Positions 34,791 through 45,700 of a stretch of 64,000 bases of DNA are shown here, piece after piece. The stretch comes from Primula veris (taxonomy: Eukaryota; Streptophyta; Magnoliopsida; Ericales; Primulaceae). The number at the start of each line of letters is the position of its first letter. Within the stretch, counting starts at the first letter, position 1. The notes below the pieces were generated by a model, which saw nothing but the letters and a program-made list of their open reading frames with translations, was not told the DNA's origin and did not search any database. The stretch lies in the NCBI GenBank assembly GCA_963682055.1, contig OY821740.1, forward strand, positions 40,196,795 through 40,260,794, written 5' to 3'. The translations under genes were made by a program, and so were the position numbers.

Positions 34791-36030
34791 CAGGTCTTCA
34801 CCATACTTCTTAACATCAGTTGCTTTTTCCTTAGATAGTGTTTGCTTTCTCTTGGAACCCGTCTTCGGTGTTTCCTCCAATGGAGTATAACCTTTAACTT
34901 CTTTCGGAGGTTTGAGTGGGAAGACCGCGTCCTTGTCAGATACACGTTTTTTTCCGTTCTTCTTCTTCAACGAGGTTTTATCCCTAGTGTGATCATTTCT
35001 AGCATCTGTCTATCAGATTTCTTCACTATTTTTGTATTGGAATCACTTCCAGATGCTCCCCTTTCAACCACCCCGGATGTCTTAATTGGAACTTAAGCTT
35101 TTCTTGCGGGAGGAGGAGAATCACTAGTAGCAGCTTTTTTTGCCTTCTTAGTAGCTGTAACATCCTCGCCTTTTTTTATTGGTCTATTTTTCTTCTTTGA
35201 TCGCCTATCCTTACAAGAAAGACCCTCATCAAGGGCATTGCCTCGTGGAGATGAGGAAATCAAAATCTCCGGCTCACTTTCAGGTTCTTTTGGTGAGGAG
35301 GATAACTGGCTGACCTCTTTTTTATTGTCTTTATGCACAGCCACCTTATCCACATTGTTTATAACCTCCTCATCTGTTGTGTGTTTAGCTTTGTCATTAG
35401 TATCCTATCAGCATCAGAGGACACTAATAGGTAGTGTGCACTTCATCAAATTTTTACTCCTTTTCTTTCATATTTGAGGAGATCCAAACTCCACCTTCCC
35501 AGAGTCTGAATCAGAAACAGGTTCATCAGCTTTCATATTTGGAAAACACATTTTCTATATGATGATCCCCAACTGCATGCTTTGAGAAAATGTTGGAACA
35601 TCTCAATAATCAGACCATCACACTCTATATCCAACATGACAACACATGACCTGACCTTTGCTACTGTTTCTAGAATTGTCAGATAGGTTTTCAAATGAGG
35701 ATACAATCAACTGGAAGACTTCCTTCATCTGATTATTCTCATAAGGAGCTTCCGGGGCGGTGATCCTGGTTATCTCACTGATGCAAGAAGCAACTGCAAC
35801 TCTCACATCCTCATTTTCATTTTACAAAAGTAGTTCGACAACTGCTTTAATAGTTGGCGAAAGTGCATCTAACATTGACTTGGATGGTAACTGCTCAACC
35901 TTTCCAAAGAGATTCTCAACTCGGTGAAGGTGGTGAAGGAGAAGAGTGGGTGAAGAAAAAGGAGGTTGAACAAGAAGAACATTCCCAGCTTCTATTAGCT
36001 TCTCTTCTACCGACCTACTCTCCCGTATTC
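34790..36030 (-). pseudogene. PDS5: PDS5-like sister chromatid cohesion factor pseudogene, rearranged and probably retroposed
   Basis: Read on the minus strand from about 36030, the frames give EKLIEAGNVLL, SKSMLDALSPTIKAVVE, then VRVAVASCISEITRITAPEA, NQMKEVFQLIVSSFENLSD, and after a frame change TILETVAKVRSCVVMLDIEC and FQHFL. This is the N-terminal HEAT region of plant PDS5 homologues (Arabidopsis At4g31880 type). It continues without introns into DHHIENVFS, then jumps to the charged C-terminal tail (SPKEPESEPEILISSSPRGN, TPKTGSKRKQTLSKEKATD, YGEDLVG) and stops before the Tudor-like domain. PDS5 binds cohesin and regulates its release. In-frame stops, frameshifts and loss of the middle make it non-functional. 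Absence of introns suggests an RNA origin, but no poly(A) tail is visible because the 3' end is missing. Confidence 0.85.
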
Positions 36031-36039
36031 TGGTGTTGA

Positions 36040-37500
36040 TTATATGTTAGCAACTGTAATTTTTCATTTTGGAGTATGGTTTCATTCATATTTTGCATGA
36101 TTGGTGACCAGATTTAGAAACCTCAAATTTGTAATTTTGTATCTTGGTTTTTGTTCAATGTTTGAAACTTTCGCTTCATTTAATTTTTTTCATTTTTAAG
36201 CAATGGCGCAAGGTTATGCTATTGAGCTTTATTTTTACTATGTACTCGAAAACCAGGTTCTCAAGGCTTGGAACGTCTTAGCACGTCGCTAATCTAAAAC
36301 GAACACATAACGCTCTTCTTTACCCTGTTTATTGATTAATCAAATCTCGAAAAAAGCAGTTAATATAAAGCAAGAGGCTTTACCCTTACCTTTCTCCTCG
36401 ATCGGTACCCTCCCAAATGAGAAAAATGTGCTGTTTCTTTCTCCTACGCCTTTGATCCCTCTCTCCTTCAGTTCCATTTGCAGTTTAAAGTAGAAATAGT
36501 TTTTGAAACTATATCCCAACGAAATAAAGTAAGTACAAATAGGCTAAAAAGACTTGACTCGTATAGATGATTTCAGACGTATTAGTCTTGTATGACTGAC
36601 TGTATATCTTGTTTCTATCATCTTCTTGTTTTGGAAAAACTTATAAACAAACGAAATAAGTTATTTTTTGAAAAATGGGGACTGTCAGTGTTTTGGATGA
36701 TACAATGGATATGAAATAAAATTTTGGTGTAAATGATGCCATGTCATTGTAATTCACCTGTCACATCACGTATGACTCGAATTGGGGACTGCTTATTTAT
36801 ATTATTGTAAATTCCAGAAGCGATACAATGAGAAATGATTAAATTAGTACCTGGGAGAGAGATCAATCTTTGGCAAAACTTCTCGTAGCAGTGTAATAAA
36901 ATCATTTTTTTTTTTCAAACTCACATAGTTATACTATGTAGTCGGTTTGGTAACAGATTTTTTTAGTTGAGTTTTGTATTTTGGATTTTAAAAATTTGTC
37001 GGTGTTTGTCAAATCAGATTATACATCCTCTAAAATTCTGATTTTTAGGCTGAAAGTGCTAAAAAATGCAGATTTTTAAAATCTATCTTTTCAGTAGATT
37101 TTTAAAACAGAATTTTAAAATTTGATTTTGGATAAAAAATTGGTTACCAAACATAGTCATAGTGGCAACTTGACGTATCATCAAACTTGTTATTACACGT
37201 GAAGTGTTCTAAAAGGTGCTCCAAGGTTTAAATTAGACAAAACCTAGAAGTCTTAACAAGATTAGGCGAAATCAGGCGTTATGCGACCAACTTCCACCTA
37301 AATTCCGCTTTGCGTATTTTTAAACATTGACATATCAACATACTTTCCGTTACATGCCTACTTTGGTACACTGAACCTATTATCAAAGAAGTTTAGCTCA
37401 GTTCTCGTTCTCCTCTCTTCCACCCTCACTTTTACATATGCAAAGTAGTTTTCCTTTAATATTCACATTCACAAGCTCACTTTATATGTATTCCACACTC
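36040..37500. other. Intergenic region, no gene recognised
   Basis: Apart from the MITE near 36.95 kb, I see no exon chain or RNA gene. A stretch at 37200-37340 (AGATTAGGCGAAATCAGGCG) looks like a decayed repeat. Confidence 0.45.
36938..37157. mobile_element. Tourist-like MITE, second member of the 11105 family
   Basis: The ends read TCGGTTTGGTAACAG and, inverted, TGTTTGGTAACCAA. The core TTCTGATTTTTAGGCTGAAAG matches the 11105-11315 element. The exact borders and the 3-bp target duplication (TAG is one reading) are uncertain. Confidence 0.6.
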
Positions 37501-37779
37501 GCCCTACTTGAATACAAGTTTAGAATCTTTTCTCTCCGTCGTACTTCCATGGCTATATTTCTCAATGTCATAATTGACATTGAGGAAGAAAAAAATCCAT
37601 GTCAAAGACATAATTAAAAAAATAAGAAAATTGTTCTTGAAGCTGAGAAAATAAACCACCCTGACATTTTTTCCTTCTCCAGATAGTTTAAATTTGTTGA
37701 ACACTTAAGTTTTAGAGAAAACTAAAGTACCAAGGGGAGTGCATTTTCTCTTCATCAGCCTGCTTGAACTTGTTTTCCA

Positions 37780-38141
37780 GATAACATCTCGCTAAGCTGT
37801 AAAAGAAGCTCTCTTTTTTAAATAATAAAGGAGCTCTCTTAGGTATCCCTTTCCTGGATCGCTTTTGCTTGGTTTGACTTGAAAGTGCTTTCACGGTTTC
37901 ACCTGTAAAACTTGATTGCAATAAAATATGTATTTAGTAAGATTTTGGATAAAATAAAACCCGAGTAAAATATGCTGGGTTAACTCCTTCGTACCTTGCA
38001 AGCCAGTGAGCAATAACGGTCATTGATGGGATCCATTAGTCTTCGGGAACATGTATCACATCCACCTTCTCCATCTTTTTGTGCCTCGCGGCCAGGAATT
38101 GGGTTTAGAACAAATACAGGCTCCTTGTTACATGTATAGGC
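37780..38141 (-). pseudogene. PLATZ zinc-binding protein fragment, left arm copy
   Basis: One exon at 38141-37995 encodes AYTCNKEPVFVLNPIPGRE, CDTCSRRLMDPINDRYCSLA and CK, which is the central CxxC...C...C part of a PLATZ domain. The next exon begins at 37902 and encodes KRSRKGIPKRAPL, the basic KGIPHRAP-like tail typical of plant PLATZ proteins. An 8-base tandem duplication at the start of the second exon (GTGAAACC GTGAAAGC) breaks the frame, so correct splicing gives a stop after three codons. The N-terminal exons with the first zinc ligands are absent. PLATZ proteins are plant AT-rich-DNA-binding transcription factors; this copy is a fragment. Confidence 0.85.
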
Positions 38142-38334
38142 CTAGGAATAAAGAACAATTAAGCATAGTTAACCGTGTGATTTTACTAAATTTCATAGTG
38201 ATATGGTTGTTGTATAGGCCTAGGTAATATGTTATATTTTAATGCCAAAAATCAATTACGATACAACAGCCATATCACTATAAAATTTAGTAAAAACACG
38301 CGGTTAACTATGTTTAGATGTTCTTTACTCCTAG

Positions 38335-38690
38335 GCCTATACATGCAATATGGAGTATGTTTTTGTTCTAAACTCAATTACTGACCGCGACTCACAGAAA
38401 GCTGGCGAAGGTGGATGTGATACATGTTCGAGAACACTAATGGCCCCCATCAATTATCGTTATGACTCACTGACCTGTAAGGTACGAAGGAGTTAACCCT
38501 GCATATTTTACTCAGTTTTATTTTATAAAAAATCTTACTAAATACATTGCAATCATACTTTACAGGTGAAAGCACTTTCAATTAAAACCAAGCGTCCAGG
38601 AAAGTGATAACTCAGATAGTTTCTTTTCTTGAAAAAGAAGAAGAAGAAAAGAGCTTCTTTTACAATTTGGCCAGTGGAAAATAAGTTCAA
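38335..38690 (+). pseudogene. PLATZ fragment, right arm copy
   Basis: The inverted partner of 37780-38141. The first exon (from about 38330) preserves GGCDTCSRTLMAP-like sequence and ends at TGTAAG followed by GTACGAAG. Substitutions alter its first half. The second exon (from about 38566) starts GTGAAAGCACTTTCA without the 8-base duplication of the other arm, then meets TGA after the GGAAAG codons. Confidence 0.75.
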
Positions 38691-39783
38691 GCGGATTGCT
38701 GAACAGCAAAATGCACTTCCCTCTGGTATTTTCATATTAAATGTTACTTTTCTCTAAAAGTTAAAGTGTTCAATAAATTTATTCTAGACATGTTATCTAG
38801 ACAACAAAAAGATGTCAGGGTTTATTCTCAGCTTCAGCTTCAACTTCAAGTACAATTTTATGTTCTTTCTTTATTATGCCTTTGACATGGACTTTTTCTT
38901 CCCCCATTGCCAAATATGAGTGTATGACATTGGGTTATAGAAAATGATGTTATAATTTTATATTGTTCTGATTTTTTACCTAGACTGGTTTATACTTTAT
39001 ATTGGTTTTTCTCCCATGTTACAACATAATACAATGTGTGTTTTCAATATGAAATGTTGAATATTTCCATACGAACATGTCTTTTTAGTGAGGTGTGTAG
39101 AATTTGTACAGTTTTGAAGGAAAATTAAAAGCCGAGTCTATTTATGAAAATGGGCAACTCGAAAACTCCCCTTCCGGGAAGTGTTTAGTAATTACTATTT
39201 TGCTCATGTAGGAACCAATGATCTAAAAAATCCTTGGCATTGTCAAATCGGGGTCACTGAGTCAGTAGATCCGGACATAGACGGGTCTAGGCAGTCAAAT
39301 GATATATTCCAATTTTCCATAAACATTAAAGATGTAAAAGGGTTATAGAGCCATTTCAGAAGCTTGAACTGAAATCCACCAATGAACCAGGGTTTAGCTT
39401 TTCTTCATATGAGTTTGCAGTGAACGAGAAAAAGTATTTTTAAGAACTTAGACCTGTTTTTACTTTTAGGTAACGAGACACCCTCCCTTTCATCCTAAGA
39501 ACTTGCATATCAAATTCAGACTAAGCATATGCTACAGATGATTTTAATCTTATTCCTGGTTAACCAACATATCTTGTATGTCAATATGTCACTATATTAA
39601 CTTTCAAATAACAAATATCGATAGACGCCAACCCAGAAAACACACACCAAAAGAACCTGAAAACTGAAAGCAATAAAGTGGAATAACACAAAATCATACA
39701 AATTTCAGCTGGAAAAAAAAACGTCCAAAAATAAAAAGTTCTAATCAATGAAGTGGCAAAATAATGGTAATAAATTGCAAGGT

Positions 39784-42700
39784 TTAACTGCAAGAAATGT
39801 AACTTGAGCTTTTGCTACTCATGTTGATGTTGAAACTTGGCTCCTTTGGAACTGTTAAAGGCCTATTTGATCTGAATAAGAAAAAAATAGTAATATGAGA
39901 GGGAGTACTATCACATAAATATTTTCGTTGTTGAAGATTGATTCTTTTAAAAATATTCAAAAGCTATAAATTTATGTTATTGCGCGGACACTAGATTCAG
40001 TATTTCATCAATCCCTAAAACTACTATTTTGCAATCCTTCATCTACCATAAATGATATAGTTTTGACCATACTGTTTCAAAAATTTTAAAAAAGTATTTT
40101 CTTGTTAAAACTTATTTGTATTTAGCTTCAAATGACAACTTTTAGAGTAAATTACATAAAAGATCCCCAGAGACTGAACCAAAATTTTGTAGGCATGGTC
40201 ATCATAGTTCCAAAATAGACGTTTGTTTTCTCTTCTTTTGTTCATTAAATTATTGATACCATTAGTTGCACTTATATAAAGTGAAGTAAATTACCTTTGT
40301 GGGAAGAAAGGTCTATCAAAGAAAGGCATTAACTGAGCTCTTGGAATCATTTCCTTCCTCAACATCCTAATTTCCTCCTCCTCCATGATCTGAGTTGTAC
40401 ATATTACACATTTGATTTAAGCAATATATACTAATATATACTGCATTTTCGCTTGTAAATACCTTTAGTATCACGCAGCCAAGCCAATGCTTAGACAGTA
40501 CTGTTGGAAAAACTAATGGTTTTTTTGAGTGAATGCTATTAACTTTTAGGAGTTTAAAAACATTTACTCCCCCAATTTATGTGGGTCTTATTATTTGTAA
40601 AAGGAGTTACAAAGACAATAATAAAAGGGATGGTCTTGTGACATTTTTTATAAAGGAACTTTTCATGAGAAAGAAAAACATGTCATAACATACACATTCA
40701 CACACATACACATGCATACATATAGAGAGAGAGTACCGCACCACCAACGGCCCGACCGTGGCTCGGTGCCGTTTCCGCCGAGTCACATGTGATAGACGTT
40801 GTACCTTGGGAACGAAGTGCCCCATGTAGCCAGAAGCAGAGGTGGCGGAGCAAATATCGTTTAAGGGAAACTGCTTGCAGTTACCTCGTCTCGGACTTTA
40901 GTCCATTTCGGTATCATTTACATTATTTTATGTTAAATGTTGTAATTGATGATTTATATATTTGAGGAAACCATTTTTCTGTTTATTTGTCCATTTCTTT
41001 TCCGTAGAAATTATTGTGTTTATTTACAACGTACCCAACAATCTTAAACGATATTTTTATGTTTGGTACGCTAATACAATAATTTCGGTGTATGGATTTA
41101 CAGAAAATTATTTCTTTATCCGTAATCGTTCTTAGTAAAATCATTTTCTCTTAATCTTTGATTTCGGGAATTTGATGTTTACGGCTATTATGGTATAATA
41201 TTGTTGTATGTGTAACTGTTTTGGTTCTATGTGTAGAATTAAAATCGTACCTTATGTGTTTTGATGCATTTTGTGTATGCTTAGATATATTTTTGTGTTA
41301 AATATATGTATGAAGTTGCATGTAATACACGTACATGGCTTGTTTGTTTATGGTTGCAAGAGTTATGGTTTGTTTTGATAACCCAGAACAACATGGATTT
41401 ATTAGCATGCATTTGTGTACTGTTTGATATGTATGTTCATCATATGTATATTAGTTTAGTAGTACTAAAGAGCTTTATTTAACTGTGATTTCCATACTAG
41501 AAAACGTGAGATATGTATTGCTTTGTTAAAGTCAAAACTGTATATATTTAGTCACTTGCAACTTGTTCTGTACATTATGCATGTTCTGCAATATGTTTGT
41601 TATACTGTATGTAATTATTGTAAAATGGGATAGTATGGTATAATTTGAGTGAATTTTTTGATGGTTATTTTGTAGAGCTCAATAACTTGTAAAACGACAG
41701 ATATAAATTATTTTTGATGGATTAAGAATTTTGATAATATTAAGGGTACTGTTGGTAACTGCTTACTACTTACTATTGAGTAATTGGTTACGGTTTTAAC
41801 ATTATTGTATTTACCGTTACTCTATAAATTTGGTAGGTTACATACAGTGGATATATTTATTCTCTAATATTGAAAGCTTGGTGCGACCTTTTGAGAAATG
41901 AGGAGTATGTTTGCTGTTCATATAATAATGCTTGGAATAGTTAGTAATTTGGATATTAGTTGCTTATACTATTATGTGAAAGTACAATTATTTGGACATT
42001 GCTATTTTGCTGGTGATTATTTAGTGTATACCAGTGTCTTGTTGCATATATACTATCTCAACATGGATATACAGTCAAGTGGGCCGTGTATGAATTAAAT
42101 TAGTAGTACGTACTAATTATATTTTCTAGAGTTCTAGAATTTTTATTTATGAGAAATAATTTGGTTAGAGACTAAATTAGATTATTTTGTTAGTTGATTT
42201 ATACATGTTTATTATTTTTCATGTTAATAAAATTACTAACAATTTCCAATGAGTATTTGTGTAGAAAAGGATCTCTACCAAGGAATTGGAGGATTGCTGA
42301 TTTTCGAAATAGTTCGTGTAAAACCATTAATTTGGGGCTTACGAAAGAACTAGTTTCGAAATAGTTCTTGTAAAACCATTTTCTGATTTTTCAGAATTTG
42401 GGGCTTACGACAGAACTGATTGAATTCTGAGATTGTTCTGTGTAAAATCAGATTTATCTGGTGTTTACGGCTGAATAAATCTTTCAGAATTTGATAATCT
42501 TTTTCGGGAATGAACTAGAATACTCTTGCAAAATCAGTTTCTTGAAACCATGCGTGGTTATAGAAATTTGGTGTTTGCGAAGGAGGAGTTTTAGTTTCAT
42601 TTTTCGAAATTAGATTGTGCGTGTTTGTTATTTGAGATAACAAACAGTTTCCTGCGGGAAATGTCCGGAACACAGTGGGTGCTGGAACCGACCAGAACAT

Positions 42701-45700
42701 TGTGGGTGCCGGTGTAACTCCTATTAATTTTGCATGAGTGCATATTAATGACGGAGGTTACAAATTTGAAACCACCATTATTAAAACCACTAATGTGGTG
42801 ATATAATGGGTGATATCCTTATTAATTGTGATTTATTGCAATTTAATTTGGAGGGTTACAAAATTTATAACGGTAATCATTAATGAGATTAATGACGAGT
42901 ATTTATAACTTCTTATTAATTGTGATTAATCGCAATTTAATTTGGATAGTTATAAATTATTGTACCGACAGTCGTTGTTGGTATTTATGGAAAGCTTTAT
43001 TAGCTACCTATGAATTGCATTGACGAGTCGGTTACATATTTGGATGAAAAGTTATTTAATAACAAACTTTGTTCATCCAAGAGCAAATAATTTGATGATT
43101 AAACAAATTATAAATGGCCGTTGAGTTTTATTTTAATAATAAACAAATATCGGTTAATTTATTATTTGTTGAAATATTATTTTATTAATTTGCTGAAAGA
43201 ACATTTAATAATTTGTTGAAATTAACATCTTATTTATTTGTTGGAAAAACATTTAATAATTTGTTGAAATTAACATCTTATTAATTTGTTAGTAAAACAT
43301 ATTGTGAATATGTTGAGCTTGCTATTATTGAGAATAATAATTTAGTAATATTATATTACTATTATTGGGGGAGAACCCCGAGGGTCCCACAAATGTGGGG
43401 GTAACCCGTCGATCATGTAGATCGAGAATCTAAACGTACCCAAAAGCGCCTACGGGCGAGTGGGAGAAAACCTAACGGTTCAGTGGTATGGACTTAAAAC
43501 GTCTGAAATAAATGATATCGTTTCATTTACCACATTGAAATCGATTAAGTTTCTCTATAACAGTGTGCATGTTCTGAGTGAGGACAAAGGGAATGCACGA
43601 ACTGTGGGGGCGTTAATGTGTGGAAACATTTTAAACGTTTGGACATCCACTAACAAGTGCAAGCATACATATCTGAATCATGACTAGTGGTTTTGAAACC
43701 TAAAGGGCAGTAGCCTTTCGGTAGCCAAAACACTAGGATCAAATTGTGATAAGCTTGCTTGTTTGTGGCAATACATGAGTGACTATTTGTTCAAAATGAG
43801 CATTTTAGTCGATACTCTTGTGGTCAATAATGACATGTTGAATTATTCAACAAAGTCACTGATTTGACATGATATAGTAGGTGATGAAAATATAAAAGGT
43901 TAAATGTTTTATTTTTCTAAATCTATTATTTAAATTGAAACACAAATATGAGTTTGTGTTTGAAGGAATGTATTGCTAAGTCTTCAGTTCGAAGTTTTCG
44001 AACGGAGTACATAACCAAATGGTTCGATGCATTTGAGATGAGTGCATAAAAGATATTTCCTCAATTTATTGATGGATATATATTAAACACTGATACGTCT
44101 ACTTGATGAGAAGTAAAGATAAATCAGTCGAGATATTCATTCAAGTAAGAATGAATGCGTGAATTCTATTGTTGAGGATTAAGGCTTGTCAGAAAACATG
44201 TTTAATCATGGGTGTTCTGTTTTATTAATCTACCAATTTTAATCCAATGATTAAGTGTTAATCATTAAATGATAGACTATTTTTGGAAGTGTTAGATATT
44301 GTCTAACTAGTTCTGAAATGGTATATTCACATATACATGATCAGTGTGATTGAAATGGTGAACATGAGACACCGTTCGCACAATTGTATGGTTGGAATGT
44401 CATGTTGATAAGTTCAGGGTTAAACTCTGAATTTGTGCGGGAAGTGAGCTTTCCGCAAGGTATGGGTTGAACAAACTACCGCTTAGAAAGTTGGACCAAA
44501 CAGTTAGAATTATAGAAGGCATGGTGCTTGACTATAAGTTCGTGAAAGTTTGGTGCTACCTAAGAAAGATCTCAATCTTATTCCTTGAAGGACTTGGATA
44601 GGATCAAAAATGGTAGAATGTGTGTTCATCAGATAAGCACAAAATATAGTGCTGATCGGTTTCTAGTGCATAAGTCAGATGACTTTAAGGTGCATATAGA
44701 GTTCTATGTCCGAGAAGCATATTTTCTAAAAGAGAAGCTTTCCCGCAAAACCTCTAACGCCTGGCGAGTGTGATCAATACGTTGAGGGTTCAAAGCATTA
44801 CGCTACCCAAGACAAGTGAACACTCAAACGGTGCTGGAAAAATGGGGAAAGTGAATCTTGTAAGGAAGATGAAGTGACTCGGCATGGTAAAAGGGTAAGG
44901 AATAAAACTTCCTTTGTCCCTTGACGTTCACGAGTGAAGGTGAATCGACGACATTGAAATAATCAATGTTTTTCATATAATGTGTAGATGGGAAGATGCC
45001 ATCAACAATGAGGTTGATAGGCACGTGAGAAATAAAGTCAATTACTTTAAGTAAACTGACGGTTTTGATAATTTTAATGTCTATACTCTAATCTCTATAA
45101 AAGGGAAACATGTGTTTTATAAATGGAGATCTAGAGAATTAGGAACAACCCATTGGGTCGTGGTTCCGTGTAAAGTAAGCTAAGGTGCGAAAACTTGTTA
45201 AGTCGTTATATGGACTAAAACAAACACCTAACTTATCATAGGTAGTCTCTTGTGCGTCAAGAACTATACTAGACCAATTATAGCCAACTCAGTGAGCAGA
45301 CTCAGTAGGTTTGCCAATGAGGCTTCTCAGATACATGAGGTATACTGCCAATCATGAACTGCATTATACGAGATGTCCAAAATGTTTGGAGGGTATTTAG
45401 ATACCAAGTGTATCTCGAACTTTAACAGTACAAGGTCCATTAGTGGATATGTTTGTACTTAAAGAGGTTGCAGTCTTATGGAGGTCTGTAAAATAGACCT
45501 GCATAGTTGGAAAAAACTGTAGAGTTAGAATTCATAACGTTGAATCAAGCTACAGAAGAGGCAGATTGGCTGAGAAGTCTTGGAAGGTATTCCAAGTGGC
45601 CAAAATCTGTTCTCGCAATAAACATGTACTGCTACAGTCAGTCAGTTATTAAACGGGATCAGAATAATTTGTATAATGGAAAGTCCCGACAAAGTCATGA

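Larger units (their letters stand above)
37560..38915. repeat. Inverted duplication of a PLATZ gene fragment (arms about 650 bp)
   Basis: The left arm (about 37560-38214) and right arm (about 38260-38915) are inverse complements with scattered mismatches and indels, separated by about 45 bases. Paired landmarks are CTCCTTCGTACCTTGCAAG / CTGTAAGGTACGAAGGAG, TGTATCACATCCACCTTC / GAAGGTGGATGTGATACA, TTTAGTAAAATCAC-type sequence near the centre, and GTCAAAGACAT / GCCTTTGACATGG at the outer ends. Both arms carry the same two PLATZ exons and the intron between them. A transcript crossing both arms would fold into a long hairpin. Confidence 0.88.

Noticed and set aside
34692..34970. 92-codon minus-strand frame treated as one protein
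   Set aside because: Only the first two thirds match the PDS5 tail; the rest reads into a repeated flank sequence, so it is a chance fusion inside a pseudogene.
40607..40825. 72-codon minus-strand frame, identical at 46552-46770
   Set aside because: It lies inside both LTRs; identity reflects LTR duplication, not a gene.
43460..44773. Frames of 75 and 62 codons as gag or other retrotransposon genes
   Set aside because: No gag, zinc-knuckle, protease or integrase motif is visible; the region is treated as degenerate retrotransposon interior.
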